Assembly (NCBI GenBank): GCA_947462335.1
Contig: OX381710.1
Span: 2,232,001 to 2,296,000, forward strand
Direction of reading: 5' to 3'
Length of the DNA: 64,000 bases
Source: Harmothoe impar
Lineage: Eukaryota; Annelida; Polychaeta; Phyllodocida; Polynoidae
Shown: piece by piece, positions 7,831 through 18,620 of the stretch
How the letters are laid out: every line of letters begins with the position of its first letter
How positions within the stretch are numbered: position 1 is the first letter of the stretch
Notes under the pieces: model-generated
Told to the model about the DNA's origin: nothing
What the model saw: only the letters and a program-made list of their open reading frames with translations
Database searches by the model: none
Translations under genes and position numbers: made by a program

Positions 7831-8640
7831 GAGTTCCCATTGGAACCAGAGTTATGACCTGATACAACAACTTTCTGAAGTTTAGTCTAAATATGGAGAC
7901 ATTTGGTTCAACTGGAATAAAAGCAAGTTCCTATTGGAACAAGAGTTCCCACTTTGTAGAGGAGGGTTGACTCAAATAGGTTAAGTTGGTTCTTCAACAA
8001 CTGAGCTACACATGCAAGAGCTCCCAAGGGTTGAAGTTAAGGTAAAACAGGGAATCTCCTGATTCGATCTTACTACTTGTATCTGACCAAATTACATGAA
8101 ACAATGACATTCTTCCTGATTCAACAACTCACAGGCCACTAAAAACCCCTGTGAACCAGCAAGTAGGAATTGGATTTTGAAACTGAAATGCTCAAACTAA
8201 AATTTGATTTTACCATTGAAACAAATGAGAACCAGCTATTGATGCAAGTAGGAATTGAATTTTGAAGCTGATTTGCTCAAACCAAAATTGGATTTTGCAG
8301 CTCACCACCGAGGGTACTTCAGGGGGGTTGATAGACTCTCCAGTCGAATGTCAAGCTTCAGACAGTTGTGACGAGTTCCAAACTTAATCGACTTGGACTT
8401 GGTTCTGTTTTCCCGGGACAGAACTGAGTTGCTTGTTGAAGTTGCTCTGTGTTTTCCCGGGGCACAGAGCATCTTGTTTGTAACTTGGCACACTGACTGA
8501 GGTTTGCATTCCATATGGGTCTGACATTAGATTGGCCTCCTATGTCAGAACCATTGTGTGAATGTGTGTGTGCTACTAACCCATTGTTTACCTGTGCACT
8601 TTGTTTCATTGCATGTCTAATCCACACTTTGCCTTTCAGC
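7831..8640. other. Unassigned spacer
   Basis: AT-rich sequence with short dispersed similarities (repeated GTTCCCATTGGAAC-like words at about 7840-7950 and GCAAGTAGGAATTG at 8158 and 8243). No convincing gene, RNA or element boundary is seen. Confidence 0.4.
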
Positions 8641-10850
8641 TGTCCGGTGTGTACGCAGGACGCAACATAGCAGGCCTCTGTGCTTGGTTGGTTGCGACGC
8701 CCAGTGGCGAGGGTGGGGCCACTGGAATTTTTTTTTGACATCACTTTCGGCCCTTTTTGTCTAAATTTGGCAAAACATCCCAAGGTAGACTCGAGCGTTC
8801 ACACTGTGAATGTCTTGACCTGCTGGCAGATGAAAGTAGCCTGGCCCGGTACGCATTTGTTTTTTCTTTTCCTTTTTCAAAGCCTTGTTTGAACCCCCAC
8901 AAAGGGTTGCCTTTTGTCGTTCTTCGTTTCTTGAGCAGCCGAGAGGATCTAGAGTGGACAAGCACTCTGCCATGATCAGACCTGCATACACTGAAAATAT
9001 ACTGATGTATATTGTATGTAGCACCAGTATGCAATATTCTGACTCTGAGATATACTCATGCTCCGCCTGGTAAGCGTCATGGACACGTTCGAAGAGTCAG
9101 TGCTATATCTGCGGTGCCTCGGGCATGCTAGGGTAGTCGATGCGCACATGGACTTGCACTGAAGAGTCAGCTATACTAAGTCGCCCGGTATGTCTCTCTG
9201 CTTTTGCATGTGTCTTAGCATTGATTCTTATTTGCTCTGGCTATTTTATGTTGATCAAAATTACATTAGTCAGTGCATGGAAACCACGGAAAAGAACCGG
9301 TGGAACTGGGAATGGATAATGTGGCTTTAAAGTTTGGGTGAAGAGACAGCTATACTAAGTCGCCCGGTATGTCTCTCTCCTTTCCTTGCTACCGGCACAC
9401 TCCATTGTCAGCTCCAGCTGTGTTGGCCGCGGTGAGTAATGCATCTGGCTGGTCGGGTACGCAGGACGCAACATAGCAGGCCTCTGCGCTTGGTTGGTTG
9501 CGACGGCCAGTGGCGAGGGTGGGGCCACTGGAATTTTTTTTTGACATCACTTTCGGTCCTTTTTGTCTAAATTTGGCAAAACATCCCAAGGTAGACTCGA
9601 GCGTTCGCACTGTAGCCCGTTGTCCGTATACATTAGGTCCATGGGTTAGGGAACTCCGTTATGGACTGTAGCCCGTTGCCTGCGGACATTAGACCCATGG
9701 ATCAGGGAACTGTGAACGTCTTGACCTGCTGGCAGATGAAAGTAGCCTGGCCCGGTATGCATTTGTTTTTTCTTTTCCTTTTTCAAAGCCTTGTTTGAAC
9801 CCCCACAAAGGGTTGCCTTTTGTCGTTCTTTGTTTCTTGAGCAGCCGAGAGGATCTAGAGTGGACAAGCACTCTGCCATGATCAGACCTGCATACACTGA
9901 AAATATACTGATGTATATTGTATGTAGCACCAGTATGCAATATTCTGACTCTGAGATATACTCATGCTCCGCCTGGTAAGCGTCATGGACACGTTCGAAG
10001 AGTCAGTGCTATATCTGCGGTGCCTCGGGCATGCTAGGGTAGTCGATGCGCACATGGACTTGCACTGAAGAGTCAGCTATACTAAGTCGCCCGGTATGTC
10101 TCTCTGCTTTTGCATGTGTCTTAGCATTGATTCTTATTTGCTCTGGCTATTTTATGTTGATCAAAATTACATTAGTCAGTGCATGGAAACCACGGAAAAG
10201 AACCGGTGGAACTGGGAATGGATAATGTGGCTTTAAAGTTTGGGTGAAGAGACAGCTATACTAAGTCGCCCGGTATGTCTCTCTCCTTTCCTTGCTACCG
10301 GCACACTCCATTGTCAGCTCCAGCTGTGTTGGCCGCGGTGAGTAATGCATCTGGCTGGTCGGGTACGCAGGACGCAACATAGCAGGCCTCTGCGCTTGGT
10401 TGGTTGCGACGGCCAGTGGCGAGGGAGGGGCCACTGGAAATTTTTTTTGCATTTTTTTTTTCTCTTTTGTATCCAGTACAGGATGCATTCCATACATCTC
10501 TAACAACTTTTGTATCCAGTACAGGATGCACTTCATGTCTAATCAACACTTTCCCTTTCAGCTGTCCGGTACGCAGGACACAACATAGCAGGCCTTTGCG
10601 CTTGGTTGGTTGTGACAGCCAGTGGCGAGGGTGGGGCCACTGGAATTTTTTTTTGCACTTTTTTTCTCTCTTGTATCCAGTACAGGATGCAATCCATACA
10701 TCTCTAACAATTTTTGTATCCAGTACAGGATGCACTTCATGTCTAATCAACACTTTCCCTTTCAGCTGCCCGGTACGCAGGACACAACATAGCAGGCCTT
10801 TGCGCTTGGTTGGTTGTGACAGCCAGTGGCGAGGGTGGGGCCACTGGCAT
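8641..10850. repeat. Complex tandem repeat array
   Basis: Two large copies starting near 8657 (about 804 bp) and 9461 (about 904 bp). They are followed by roughly 205-bp sub-repeats starting near 10363, 10568 and 10773. Each copy opens with GTACGCAGGACGCAACATAG or a close variant and GCCAGTGGCGAGG. The second large copy has an approximately 99-bp insertion (9614-9711) that is itself two roughly 50-bp repeats. Open frames here are by-products of the array, since none keeps a conserved protein across copies. Possible tandemised retroelement or SINE piece. Confidence 0.75.
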
Positions 10851-10996
10851 TCTGTCTCCTCTATTCCTCTATCCCCTCTTATGTGTTTCTATGTTGTGTT
10901 GTCCTGTGTTGTCCTGTGCTCTATGGGGAAAATTAAGGACACAGAACTGTGATCCTCTGTTAGTTTGTATAACTATTTCAGGGAGTGTAAAATACA

Positions 10997-11020
10997 CCAC
11001 ACACACACACACACACACGA
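10997..11020. repeat. (CA)n microsatellite
   Basis: A run of CA dinucleotides in the spacer after the tandem array. Confidence 0.85.
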
Positions 11021-11050
11021 ACACACAAACACTGTAATGAAAAACAGGGA

Positions 11051-11290
11051 CATTTAGCTCTTAGTGTAGGTAGGCATTTAGCTCTTAGTGTAGGTAGGCA
11101 TTTAGCTCTTAGTGTAGGTAGGCATTTAGCTCTTAGTGTAGGTAGGGGTAAAGGAGGTGACAAAGCACAAGGCTGGTCATCACTGTTGGCAGCGAGGATG
11201 GGGCTGCCAACTAAAAAAACAGGTGCATTTAGCTTTTAGTGTAGGTACGCATTTAGCTCTTAGTGTAGGTAGGCATTTAGCTCTTAGGCA
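11051..11290. repeat. 24-bp minisatellite in two clusters
   Basis: The unit is catttagctcttagtgtagg plus tagg. Four copies lie at 11051-11146 and about three degenerate copies at 11226-11290, separated by unrelated sequence. Confidence 0.85.
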
Positions 11291-11397
11291 GGGTCAGGGA
11301 ATAGGTGTAGGCCTATATCCCAACCCACTATCCCAGCCCCCAAAGGGGCTGGTGTTAATTAAGATGGAGGATGTCAATTAACTCACCACAACTTATA

Positions 11398-11609
11398 TCA
11401 GTTTCAATAACCAGATCATTTCATAAATATATGTTATCCAGGAGTGTCCATTGTTAATCACATACTGATGGTTACTCAATTAATAACCTACAGCATTCTT
11501 TACTTGTTAAGCACAGGCCCAATAACCAACTGTTAAAAATAATGCATGTATATCTCGTTGTCCTGAACCTTGCTCTTTCGGAGGAAAGCATCAAGGCCAT
11601 AGAATACAG
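11398..11609. repeat. Lectin-intron paralogous segment (left flank of Polinton)
   Basis: Clearly homologous to about 29390-29586 (shared TATGTTATCCAG, CATTCTTTACTTGTT, AACTGTTAAAAA and CTTGCT words in order). It is the left part of a duplicated lectin intron. Its right part resumes at 24000, after the Polinton insertion. Confidence 0.8.
11604..11609. other. Target-site duplication, left
   Basis: ATACAG directly before the element's AG end; the same six bases follow the CT end at 24000-24005. Six-base duplications are the Polinton/Maverick norm. Confidence 0.85.
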
Positions 11610-11781
11610 AGCAGTATTGTTTGTATCGGAATGAGACTATGCTTAAGTACTGTTTATTACTCATGGGACTTGCAGCCAATCAGAGGCCTCCATTTGACCG
11701 GAAGTGACTGTTGCCATGGTAACGTGACCTAGTTAGGACTCTCAGCCAATCAGAGGCCTTCATTTAACCGGAAGTGACCGT
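11610..11781. repeat. Polinton left terminal inverted repeat, outer part
   Basis: Reverse complement of about 23830-23999, with three extra bases (AGC) at the tip. Holds two tandem sub-repeats each bearing CCAATCAGAGG, CCGGAAGTGAC and (in the first) GTTGCCATGGTAAC at 11710-11723. The second sub-repeat is cut at CGT (11779-11781) by the nested transposon. Confidence 0.85.
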
Positions 11782-13067
11782 TAGTTGGGTAGGAAGCAGG
11801 GGGTCCCATGCACCCGAAGACTATATTTTTTTAACTTGCATTTTTGGAATCCTAAATATCTCTAGTTACGGAATATCTTCGTACCCAAGGTGAAATCCTG
11901 TCCCATCAGGGTCATTGGCGGCCATCTTGTCGGCCATCTTGGCTTTTTCAAGAATTATTAGTAAAACCTAACTTTCTCTATAGATTTCCACCCGTTTGAG
12001 CTACATGCATGAAATTTTTATATGAGGCACATAACTAATCCCACTATGTACACAAACAACCATTTTGACCTTGACCAAGGTCAAGGTCATGAGAATTGAC
12101 CTTGAACTTGAAAATTGACCAAATTACGTCATTTGACCATGTATCAACTGCTGTCAACACTTTTTTAATAGCATTTTCTCCATCTTAGGATTCTTGTATG
12201 AAGAAGACATCAATATCAAGCTATTCAGTTCATTGGAATTGAGATTAGATGAGATTTTGCCATAGTAACAATGCATTGACAATTATCGGTAAATTTCAGG
12301 ATTTAGCCGTAGAAAACATGTGATTAGCTCTGGTATGCCAGCTACTCATGTTCCATAGATTATTTTGGGCACACATATCCATCTCAATAGTAACTGTGAG
12401 AATTAGCTGCAACTATGACCTTGACCAAGGTCAAGGTCACTTAATTGACCTAGAATTTGGATAAATCATCAAATGAGCACCTAAAGACCTCTCAAAGCAA
12501 TGTTAGAGTGTTGAATATATCACAATATTTTCTTTTATTCATTTCTTTTTATTAGACACATTTCATGAACATATCTATATCATAAAAACATAGTTTATAT
12601 ACATTTTTGCCATGACAACCATTTGTTGCCATCATAACTTTGCATGGTAACATTTTGCCCACAATATAACATGTTTTCTCAAAGATAGTGGATTCACATT
12701 GCTTATCATTGCCTATCTATTTGGGTAAGAGATGCTCTGATATAAATGACCTTTATCAAGGTCAAGGTCACTTGAAATGACAGTAAAGGTTGGAAATCAA
12801 TAATTGAGTGCTTATCGCCCTGTGAGAAGGAGCCAAAACATGAATCTACCAGTGTCCATCTCTGCTGTCCAAGTATACGTTCTAGTATATTGAAGGGAGA
12901 GCCTTTGGTTATCATGTGAGCATATCCTCAGCACTTCCAAGAAGCTGGTTGCCGCTGCCGGTGGAGCCTCAGTGTCCGGTAGGGCTCTGGTGGGTGGGAC
13001 GCCGCCCAGTGGACCGGTAGGCAGTCAGTGTCACCCGTGGTCACGGCCACCGTTCCAGCACAACCAC
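11782..13067. repeat. Nested transposon left long inverted repeat
   Basis: Inverse of 15801-17149 with scattered differences. Contains TCAAGGTCA words at 12081-12089, 12431-12439 and 12762-12770, the first two paired with inverse TGACCTTGA, matching the extended nuclear-receptor half-site used by ERR/SF-1-type receptors. Confidence 0.85.
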
Positions 13068-15800
13068 ATCCTGTCTACTATACGACCCACACTGCACCAC
13101 TCCAGCAGGTACTCTACTGCACTCACAGCACATGGTTTAGTGATGCAGTGTGAAGCCTTCAGTCACTGTGTGACCTGATTAGGGATCCATTTGTCCCTGG
13201 ATGGGTGAGGGGTGCTCCCCTGTATCTACACAGACTGTGGATGGTGGTGCATTCTGTGGTGAAGTGTTGCGATGGGCTACAGATACAAAGAGGAGTATGT
13301 ATAGTTTTACAGCATTGACATTGCTGAATGGTATAAAATACCCATGTTCAATGCCTTTCATGTGTAAAATGCAATTTCTAGGTGGAAGTTTCTTTGACTC
13401 TAGTCCTTTTGAACAACCGCCATTGTCACTCTTGAATCTCTTTGAATTCTGCATGACTAACCACCACAACACTATTGCTATGTCATTATTTGTCAATTAT
13501 CTTGACTATCACCAAGGCACTGTTATAGATTGGTCTACAATAAGGACTGAAACAGTATAGGACCTCACGACGGCCACCTCTTACATCAGCCTGTTATGTA
13601 ACTTACACTGGGCCCCTGTACCTCTCCTTTTCTCAGTATCTTGGGTACCACAGGCACCCTGGTGTAGGGTTTCACTGTCCACATTTTGGATAGTTGATTC
13701 ACTGTGATGGTATGGACTGTGAAATATTAGAGAATGCATTCATTACTAAATATGTACAGACAGAGGAATATTGATATCGTCAAGCTTTTTGTTTTATTAA
13801 GGGACACAAAGTGTTTTAATGTGCTATGCCCTTAGTTGTCATAATGCATGAATGAAGCCCTGGCAATGTTGCTAGGACTGCTTTCATAGACAACCCTTTA
13901 GGAGTTGATGACGCTGTAGGGATGGCATGATGCTTGAATGCAGCACTGGCGAGTTACTCCCCAAAGCTGGAATCATGCATCATGATGACAAAGAGAATAA
14001 TGCATTAAAACACCCAAGGATTTTGCAAAGGGAAACCATACCTATAGGATATAATATCTTTCATTTTCCCGGCCAATGATTAAGGATAATGTAAAACTAT
14101 AAATTCTGTCCTTCTGGGAGTGGGAAGGTTGGTCAACCACTGTACTAGGACTTGCGGCTTGTGTCCCCCGAAGGGAGGTGGCCGGAGATGGCCCGAGTGT
14201 TGTCTTCCCTTCTGCAACCAGGACCCCCTGTGTAAGGGTAGCTGGCCTAACACCTTTTCTGGTCCCGGAGATGATGGTTGGCGGCTCAGACCTGTCACAC
14301 CCTGATCCACCCCCATGGATTTGGGTACCCGTCCGGCCATGGGGCCCTGTGTGGCCGTCATATCCTCCCTCAGGCCCCCCTGAGAGTGAGGTTGCTGAGT
14401 TACCATCTCTGCTGGGTCGGGGCTTGCAACTGCAGCTCCAACTGCATATCCATTTGTTTGTGTTGTCCAACGTCCCGTGGACGCTGCAGCAGGGATCAGG
14501 GCGATTTGCTCCCCTGTACCTCAACCCTGAGGGGAGCAGTGTCCCGTGGACACCTCTAGCCGGACTGCTGCTTATCCCTTGTGCCTCGACCCTGAGTAGA
14601 GAGGGGTCCATTCGCTGCTTGGATTCCGCACTGGTAGCCTGGGCTAGCCCCCCTGTGCCTCAACCAGGTTGGCAGGCACCTCTGACTCCTGGTGTGATGA
14701 ACTGGGGGCACCGGTTGCCATAGGGGAACCTGGGAACTGGCCGCCGCTAGTCTCCTGTCCCTCAACCAGGATGGCCGGGGGGAATGAAGGAGGATCTCCC
14801 CTGCCCACTTCCTCTCATCAGCGCTGTGTGACACCTCGCACACCTGGACCACTGGCTGGGTGTCGCCTGGCACTTCGGAGAGGCTGTCGTGATGTACCAC
14901 AACCTGTCCCAGCAGTGTGGTAGTGTGGTCCCCAAAGGAAGAGACCTGTTCCTCATCCAAGAACACTTGGACCTTAGGCTCCTTTTCCCCCTGTGAGTCA
15001 CCTTCTCCCTCTGCAAAGAGCACGGAGGTCGCCCTTGTCTTTCCCCCCCCCCCCCCCGAATCACTGAGGTGGCGATGCAGGTGGGACTCCCCCTTCCAGG
15101 GACTCGGCCAGAGAGGTGTGAGCAACCACTTACAGCTGCGCGGGGGAAAGGAAGATGTTGGGTCTCGCTGGGGGCCAGCTGGCAGTTTCACCGACTCCAC
15201 ACACCACTTTGCAGGGGTAGGGGGAGACAACTGCCACTGCAGCCCATTCCCACTCTCGTCAGGGAGTGACTTCCTGAACCCAATGCCTAAGGGTCGTACG
15301 GCAGCAGACTGTTCCGCGGTGGACTCTCCCTCCCCTTCTTCTATTTGATGGGGTGGAGAGCAGAGTCCCTGTCTCCCTGTCGGAGGGATCCTTATCCCCC
15401 AGCCGGGTGACGCGACCACCGACGTCACTTCCTCCGGCGGTTCAGGTAGTGGACATGTATGTGGTTCAGGACTCCAGTCACCAGAGGGTGGGCAACAAAG
15501 TCCTGAGCGCCCTCCTATGGCAGCTGCTGGATAGGTGGGGGCAGGGGCCTGGAACTCGTGCCACCACCAGTTACAGGAGGCTGTGCTGGTCAAGAGGAGG
15601 GACCTGCAAGGTGGGGTTTCACCCCCTTCCGCCGGACAGTCTTACCACTGTGCTTCATCCCTCCGGCCCCGGACTTCCTATTGGACCCCGTTGGAGTCAC
15701 ATCGGCACATCCCTACGCTCATCCTCATCCGATGAGGGGGACTTCTTCTTCTTAGAACGCCTCCACTGCGACCTGGAGGCCATGCCTGACCCGGTCAGTT
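13068..15800. other. Interior of nested transposon, GC-rich, coding unclear
   Basis: The left part (to about 14080) is AT-neutral with no gene. It includes a stretch at about 13860-14000 sharing TGCTTGAATGCAGCACTGGC with the lectin intron near 29120. From 14100 to 15800 the sequence is GC-rich and open in many frames on both strands. The longest is minus 15593-14556 (345 aa, Pro/Ser-rich, no recognised domain). A short minus frame starting in the right repeat encodes KKKKSPSSDEDE. These may be the frameshifted remains of one gene; a homology search is needed to decide. A C14 tract lies near 15047-15060. Confidence 0.45.
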
Positions 15801-17149
15801 GTGGTTGTGCTGGAACGGTGGCCGAGACCATGGGTGACACTGACTGCCCACTGGTCCACCGGGTGGCGTCCCACCCACCAGAGCCCTACTGGACACCGAG
15901 GCTCCACCCGCAGCAGCAACCAGCTTCTTGGAAGTGCTGAGGATATGCTAACAGGATAACCAAAGGCTCTCCCTCCAATATACTAGGACGTATACTTGCA
16001 GCAAAGATGGATACAGGTGGATTCATCTCTATGGAGCTCATTTAAGGTTAAAAGTTCAATGTTCTTAACTACGTTTTAGCTCGTTCTCAAAGGGCGATAA
16101 GCACTCAATTATTGATTTCCCAACTTTTATTGTCATTTTATGTGACCTTGACCTTGATAAAGGTCATATATATCAGAGCATTCATTATCCAAAAAGATAA
16201 ACAATAACAAGCAAATGGGAATCCACTATCTTTGAGAAATTGCTGAAAATATGTTATAGAGTGGGAAAATTGCAATATGTCCAATAATGGAAAGCTGTTG
16301 TTACCATGCAGAATTATGATGGCAACAAATGGTTGTCATGACAAAAATGTATATAAACTATGTTTTAATGATATAGATATGTTCATGAAATGTGTCTAAT
16401 AAAAAGAAATGAATAAAAGAAAATATTGTGATATATCCAACACTCTAACATTGCTTTGAGAGGTCTTAAGGTGCTCATTTGATGATTTATCCAAATTCTA
16501 GGTCAATTAAGTGACCTTGACCTTGGGCAAGGTCATAGTTGCAGCTAATTCTCACAGTTACTATTGAGATGGATATGTGTGCCCAAAATAATCTATGGAA
16601 CATGAGTAGCTGGCATACCAGAGCTAATCACATGTTTTCTATGGCTAAATCCTAAATGTACGGATAATTGAAAATGCATTGTTACTATGGCAAAATCTCA
16701 TTTAATCTCAATTCCAATGAACTGAATAGCTTGATATTGATATCCTCTTCATACAAGAATCCTAAGATGGAGAAAATGCCATTAATAAAGTGTTGACAGC
16801 AGTTGATACATGGTCAAATGACGTAATTTGGTCAATTTTCAAGTTCAAGGTCAATTCTCATGACCTTGACATTGGTCAAGGTCAAAATGGTTGTTTGTGT
16901 ACATAGTGGGATTAGTTATGTGCCTCATATAAAAATTTCATGCGTGTAGCTCAAACGGATGGAAATCTATAGAGAAAGTTAGGTTTTACTAATAATTCAT
17001 GAAAAAGCCAAGATGGCTGACAAGATGGCCGCCAATTTCACCTTGGGTACGAAGATATTCCGTAACTAGAGATATTTAGGATTCCAAAAATGTAAGTTAA
17101 AAAAATATAGTCTTCGGGTGCATGGGACCCCCTGCTTCCTACTATACTA
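15801..17149. repeat. Nested transposon right long inverted repeat
   Basis: Inverse of 11782-13067; same repeated TGACCTTGACC-type words. Ends ACTATACTA before the CGT duplication. Confidence 0.85.
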
Positions 17150-17152
17150 CGT

Positions 17153-17512
17153 TGCCATGGTAACGTGACCTAGTTAGGCTGTCAGGCAATCAGATGCCAG
17201 CATTCTAGGTGACCTGCTGACCTACTTAGCGACTCTCAGCCAATCAAAGGTTAGCATTCTGGTAACCATGGTAACGTGACCTAATAAGCGACCACGTGAC
17301 TCTTTGTTTGTAAACAACACCACGTGCCACGTGACATGTCACGTGACGTGTTTGTTTGTAAACAAACGTGACCTTATTATGGGATTAGTGAGAGCATGTG
17401 ACATTATGTTTCCATTTGTAAACATGTCGACGATGAGCTGATTAGTTTTAAAATAACTTATGAATGCAAATAAAAACACAACAAAATAACTCATTTTCAT
17501 TTCTTTTATTCA
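17153..17512. repeat. Polinton left terminal inverted repeat, inner part
   Basis: Continues the Polinton repeat after the nested element; inverse of about 23440-23830. Contains X-box words at 17151-17164 and 17262-17275, CCAATCA, clustered CACGTG E-boxes (17285-17345) and a palindromic forkhead-like TTTGTTTGTAAACAAAC. Its inner edge carries the AATAAA (about 17508, minus) used by the protease-side genes. Confidence 0.8.
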
Positions 17513-17549
17513 CAATTTAAATCAAAAAACTTTTTTTTCACACACAAGT

Positions 17550-17843
17550 TTATGTCTTTTTCTTCTTGTTCTTCAATTTGCAACCCAACAGACCGCAAAG
17601 CCTTGCCTCGCCACTCTCACACCCACCACTCTTGTTCTCCAACATACATTGCACCACTTTGGATAAATCCAGCACCATTTCGGCAAGGCAGGGAACCTTT
17701 GCTTGCATGAAACGACCACCATCGCAGCACCCCACTTCTGTCACAACATCAGCATCATGAGCCTTTGACTCACTGTCCGGTCGCTCAGCTTTGGATTTTT
17801 GCTCATTTGCATGAAGCATTTCTTGGGGTTTCTTGTTCGACAT
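17550..17843 (-). CDS. Small Polinton protein downstream of protease
   Basis: 97 aa from an ATG that lies inside the protease gene in another frame (overlap 17741-17843). The N-terminus is charged (NEQKSKAERPDSESKAHDAD); the middle is helical with cysteines (CCDGG, LCGLLGCKL); the tail is lysine-rich. A related N-terminus (DEQKPEVERSESESKTRDVD) starts the 55423-55725 frame in the second Polinton fragment. That conservation shows it is a real gene of this element family. Function unknown. Confidence 0.55.
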   Translation of the reverse strand: MSNKKPQEMLHANEQKSKAERPDSESKAHDADVVTEVGCCDGGRFMQAKVPCLAEMVLDLSKVVQCMLENKSGGCESGEARLCGLLGCKLKNKKKKT

Positions 17844-18193
17844 GCTTCAATTAGGAAATGAACGCAATGAGATCCACAGGTGTCAGCAGAGGTGTCTTGG
17901 AGTTGAACACTGTTTCTTTGCCACTTGAACGGAGCAGAGCGTTTCAGGAAAGACAAGAACTCCCCACTCAGCGGCGGTAAGCCGAAGGAATCAAAGTAGT
18001 ACACTTCACCGGTCCTCGACATGTAAAACACCACCCAATGCTGACCTGGTAAATGTTGAGGATCTGTGTTGCTCACGAAACAAGTGTCCTTGATAGGGTG
18101 CTTCGGAATAGTGTCACAAGAGAAAACACCTAGGAAGTGATGTTTTGTGTGAACGTTTTCCTTCAACACTCTACTTATTTCAAGCGTATTCAT
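17741..18193 (-). CDS. Adenain-type cysteine protease (PRO)
   Basis: 150 aa, ATG at 18193. Clan CE protease pattern: GQHWVVFY (catalytic His, about residue 53), YYFDSFG (acidic residue, about 70), and DTSADTCGSHCVHFL (nucleophile Cys of TCG, about 108), with the expected spacing. Adenovirus and Polinton proteases of this type mature capsid proteins. All catalytic positions look intact. It sits directly downstream of the capsid-type stub and overlaps the 97-aa gene. Length is slightly shorter than adenovirus protease (about 200 aa). Confidence 0.85.
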   Translation of the reverse strand: MNTLEISRVLKENVHTKHHFLGVFSCDTIPKHPIKDTCFVSNTDPQHLPGQHWVVFYMSRTGEVYYFDSFGLPPLSGEFLSFLKRSAPFKWQRNSVQLQDTSADTCGSHCVHFLIEACRTRNPKKCFMQMSKNPKLSDRTVSQRLMMLML

Positions 18194-18216
18194 ACGCTAC
18201 CACCGTCGCAGCGTCT

Positions 18217-18492
18217 TCAGTTCATGTGGTAGTCGGTGATGGGATGGCGATCTCGGGTCAGCTCGACGACGTTGTCGTACACCAAGTAGAGTAGCACCGT
18301 TGTGGTCTTCGCTAACACCGTGCGGAAACTGATCACTTCCACCCTCAGCTGACCCGCCCTTATAAGGTTGACCCGACAACCGTCGTGCGACCTGCCAGGG
18401 GTTAGATTGAGGGGGAACACGGTGTAACCGTTCAGGAAATCGTCATATGAAATACCACAGGAGCTCGAGCTCTCGTACATCCCCGTTTCCAT
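18217..18492 (-). pseudogene. C-terminal stub of F54H12.2-like capsid-type protein
   Basis: 91-aa frame. NGYTVFPLNLTPGRS...VNLIRAGQLRVEV...TVLLYLVYDNVVELTRDRHPITDYH matches the end of the F54H12.2-like family (jelly-roll proteins of about 450 aa, common in aquatic-invertebrate elements; a capsid role is inferred). About 350 upstream residues are missing, and the start lies within a 97-bp duplication at the integrase end. A deletion therefore fused the 3' ends of the integrase and capsid genes. Confidence 0.65.
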
Positions 18493-18620
18493 GTGTAACG
18501 AGTCTTGTAGACCTTCTGAACCTACCGTTCAGGAAATCGTCATATGAAATACCACAGGAGCTCGAGCTCTCGTACATCCCCGTTTCCGTGTGTAACGAGT
18601 CTTGTAGACCTTCTGAACCT
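18427..18620. repeat. 97-bp tandem duplication at integrase/capsid junction
   Basis: Two head-to-tail copies (about 18427-18523 and 18524-18620) that differ at about one base. The duplication lets the integrase frame and the capsid stub each keep a full 3' or 5' end. Confidence 0.85.

Larger units (their letters stand above)
11782..17149. mobile_element. Nested DNA transposon with 1.3-kb inverted repeats
   Basis: 5,368 bp flanked by CGT (11779-11781 and 17150-17152). Removing it restores the Polinton repeat (ccgt|tgccatgg) as seen in the intact right repeat. The inverted repeats are about 11782-13067 and 15801-17149, tip TAGT...GTAGGAAGCAGGGGGTCCC-like. No transposase is recognised, so it is probably non-autonomous or of an unfamiliar superfamily. 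A 3-bp target duplication fits several DDE superfamilies. Confidence 0.8.

Noticed and set aside
8302..10952. Several overlapping frames in the tandem array
   Set aside because: They exist on both strands, change between copies, and show no domain; by-products of repeats.
11051..11290. Spaced 24-bp repeats as a CRISPR array
   Set aside because: Copies are directly abutting with no unique spacers, in a eukaryotic context.
14042..15940. Multiple GC-rich frames on both strands as separate genes
   Set aside because: Mutually overlapping, no domains; at most one decayed gene, listed only as an uncertain interior.
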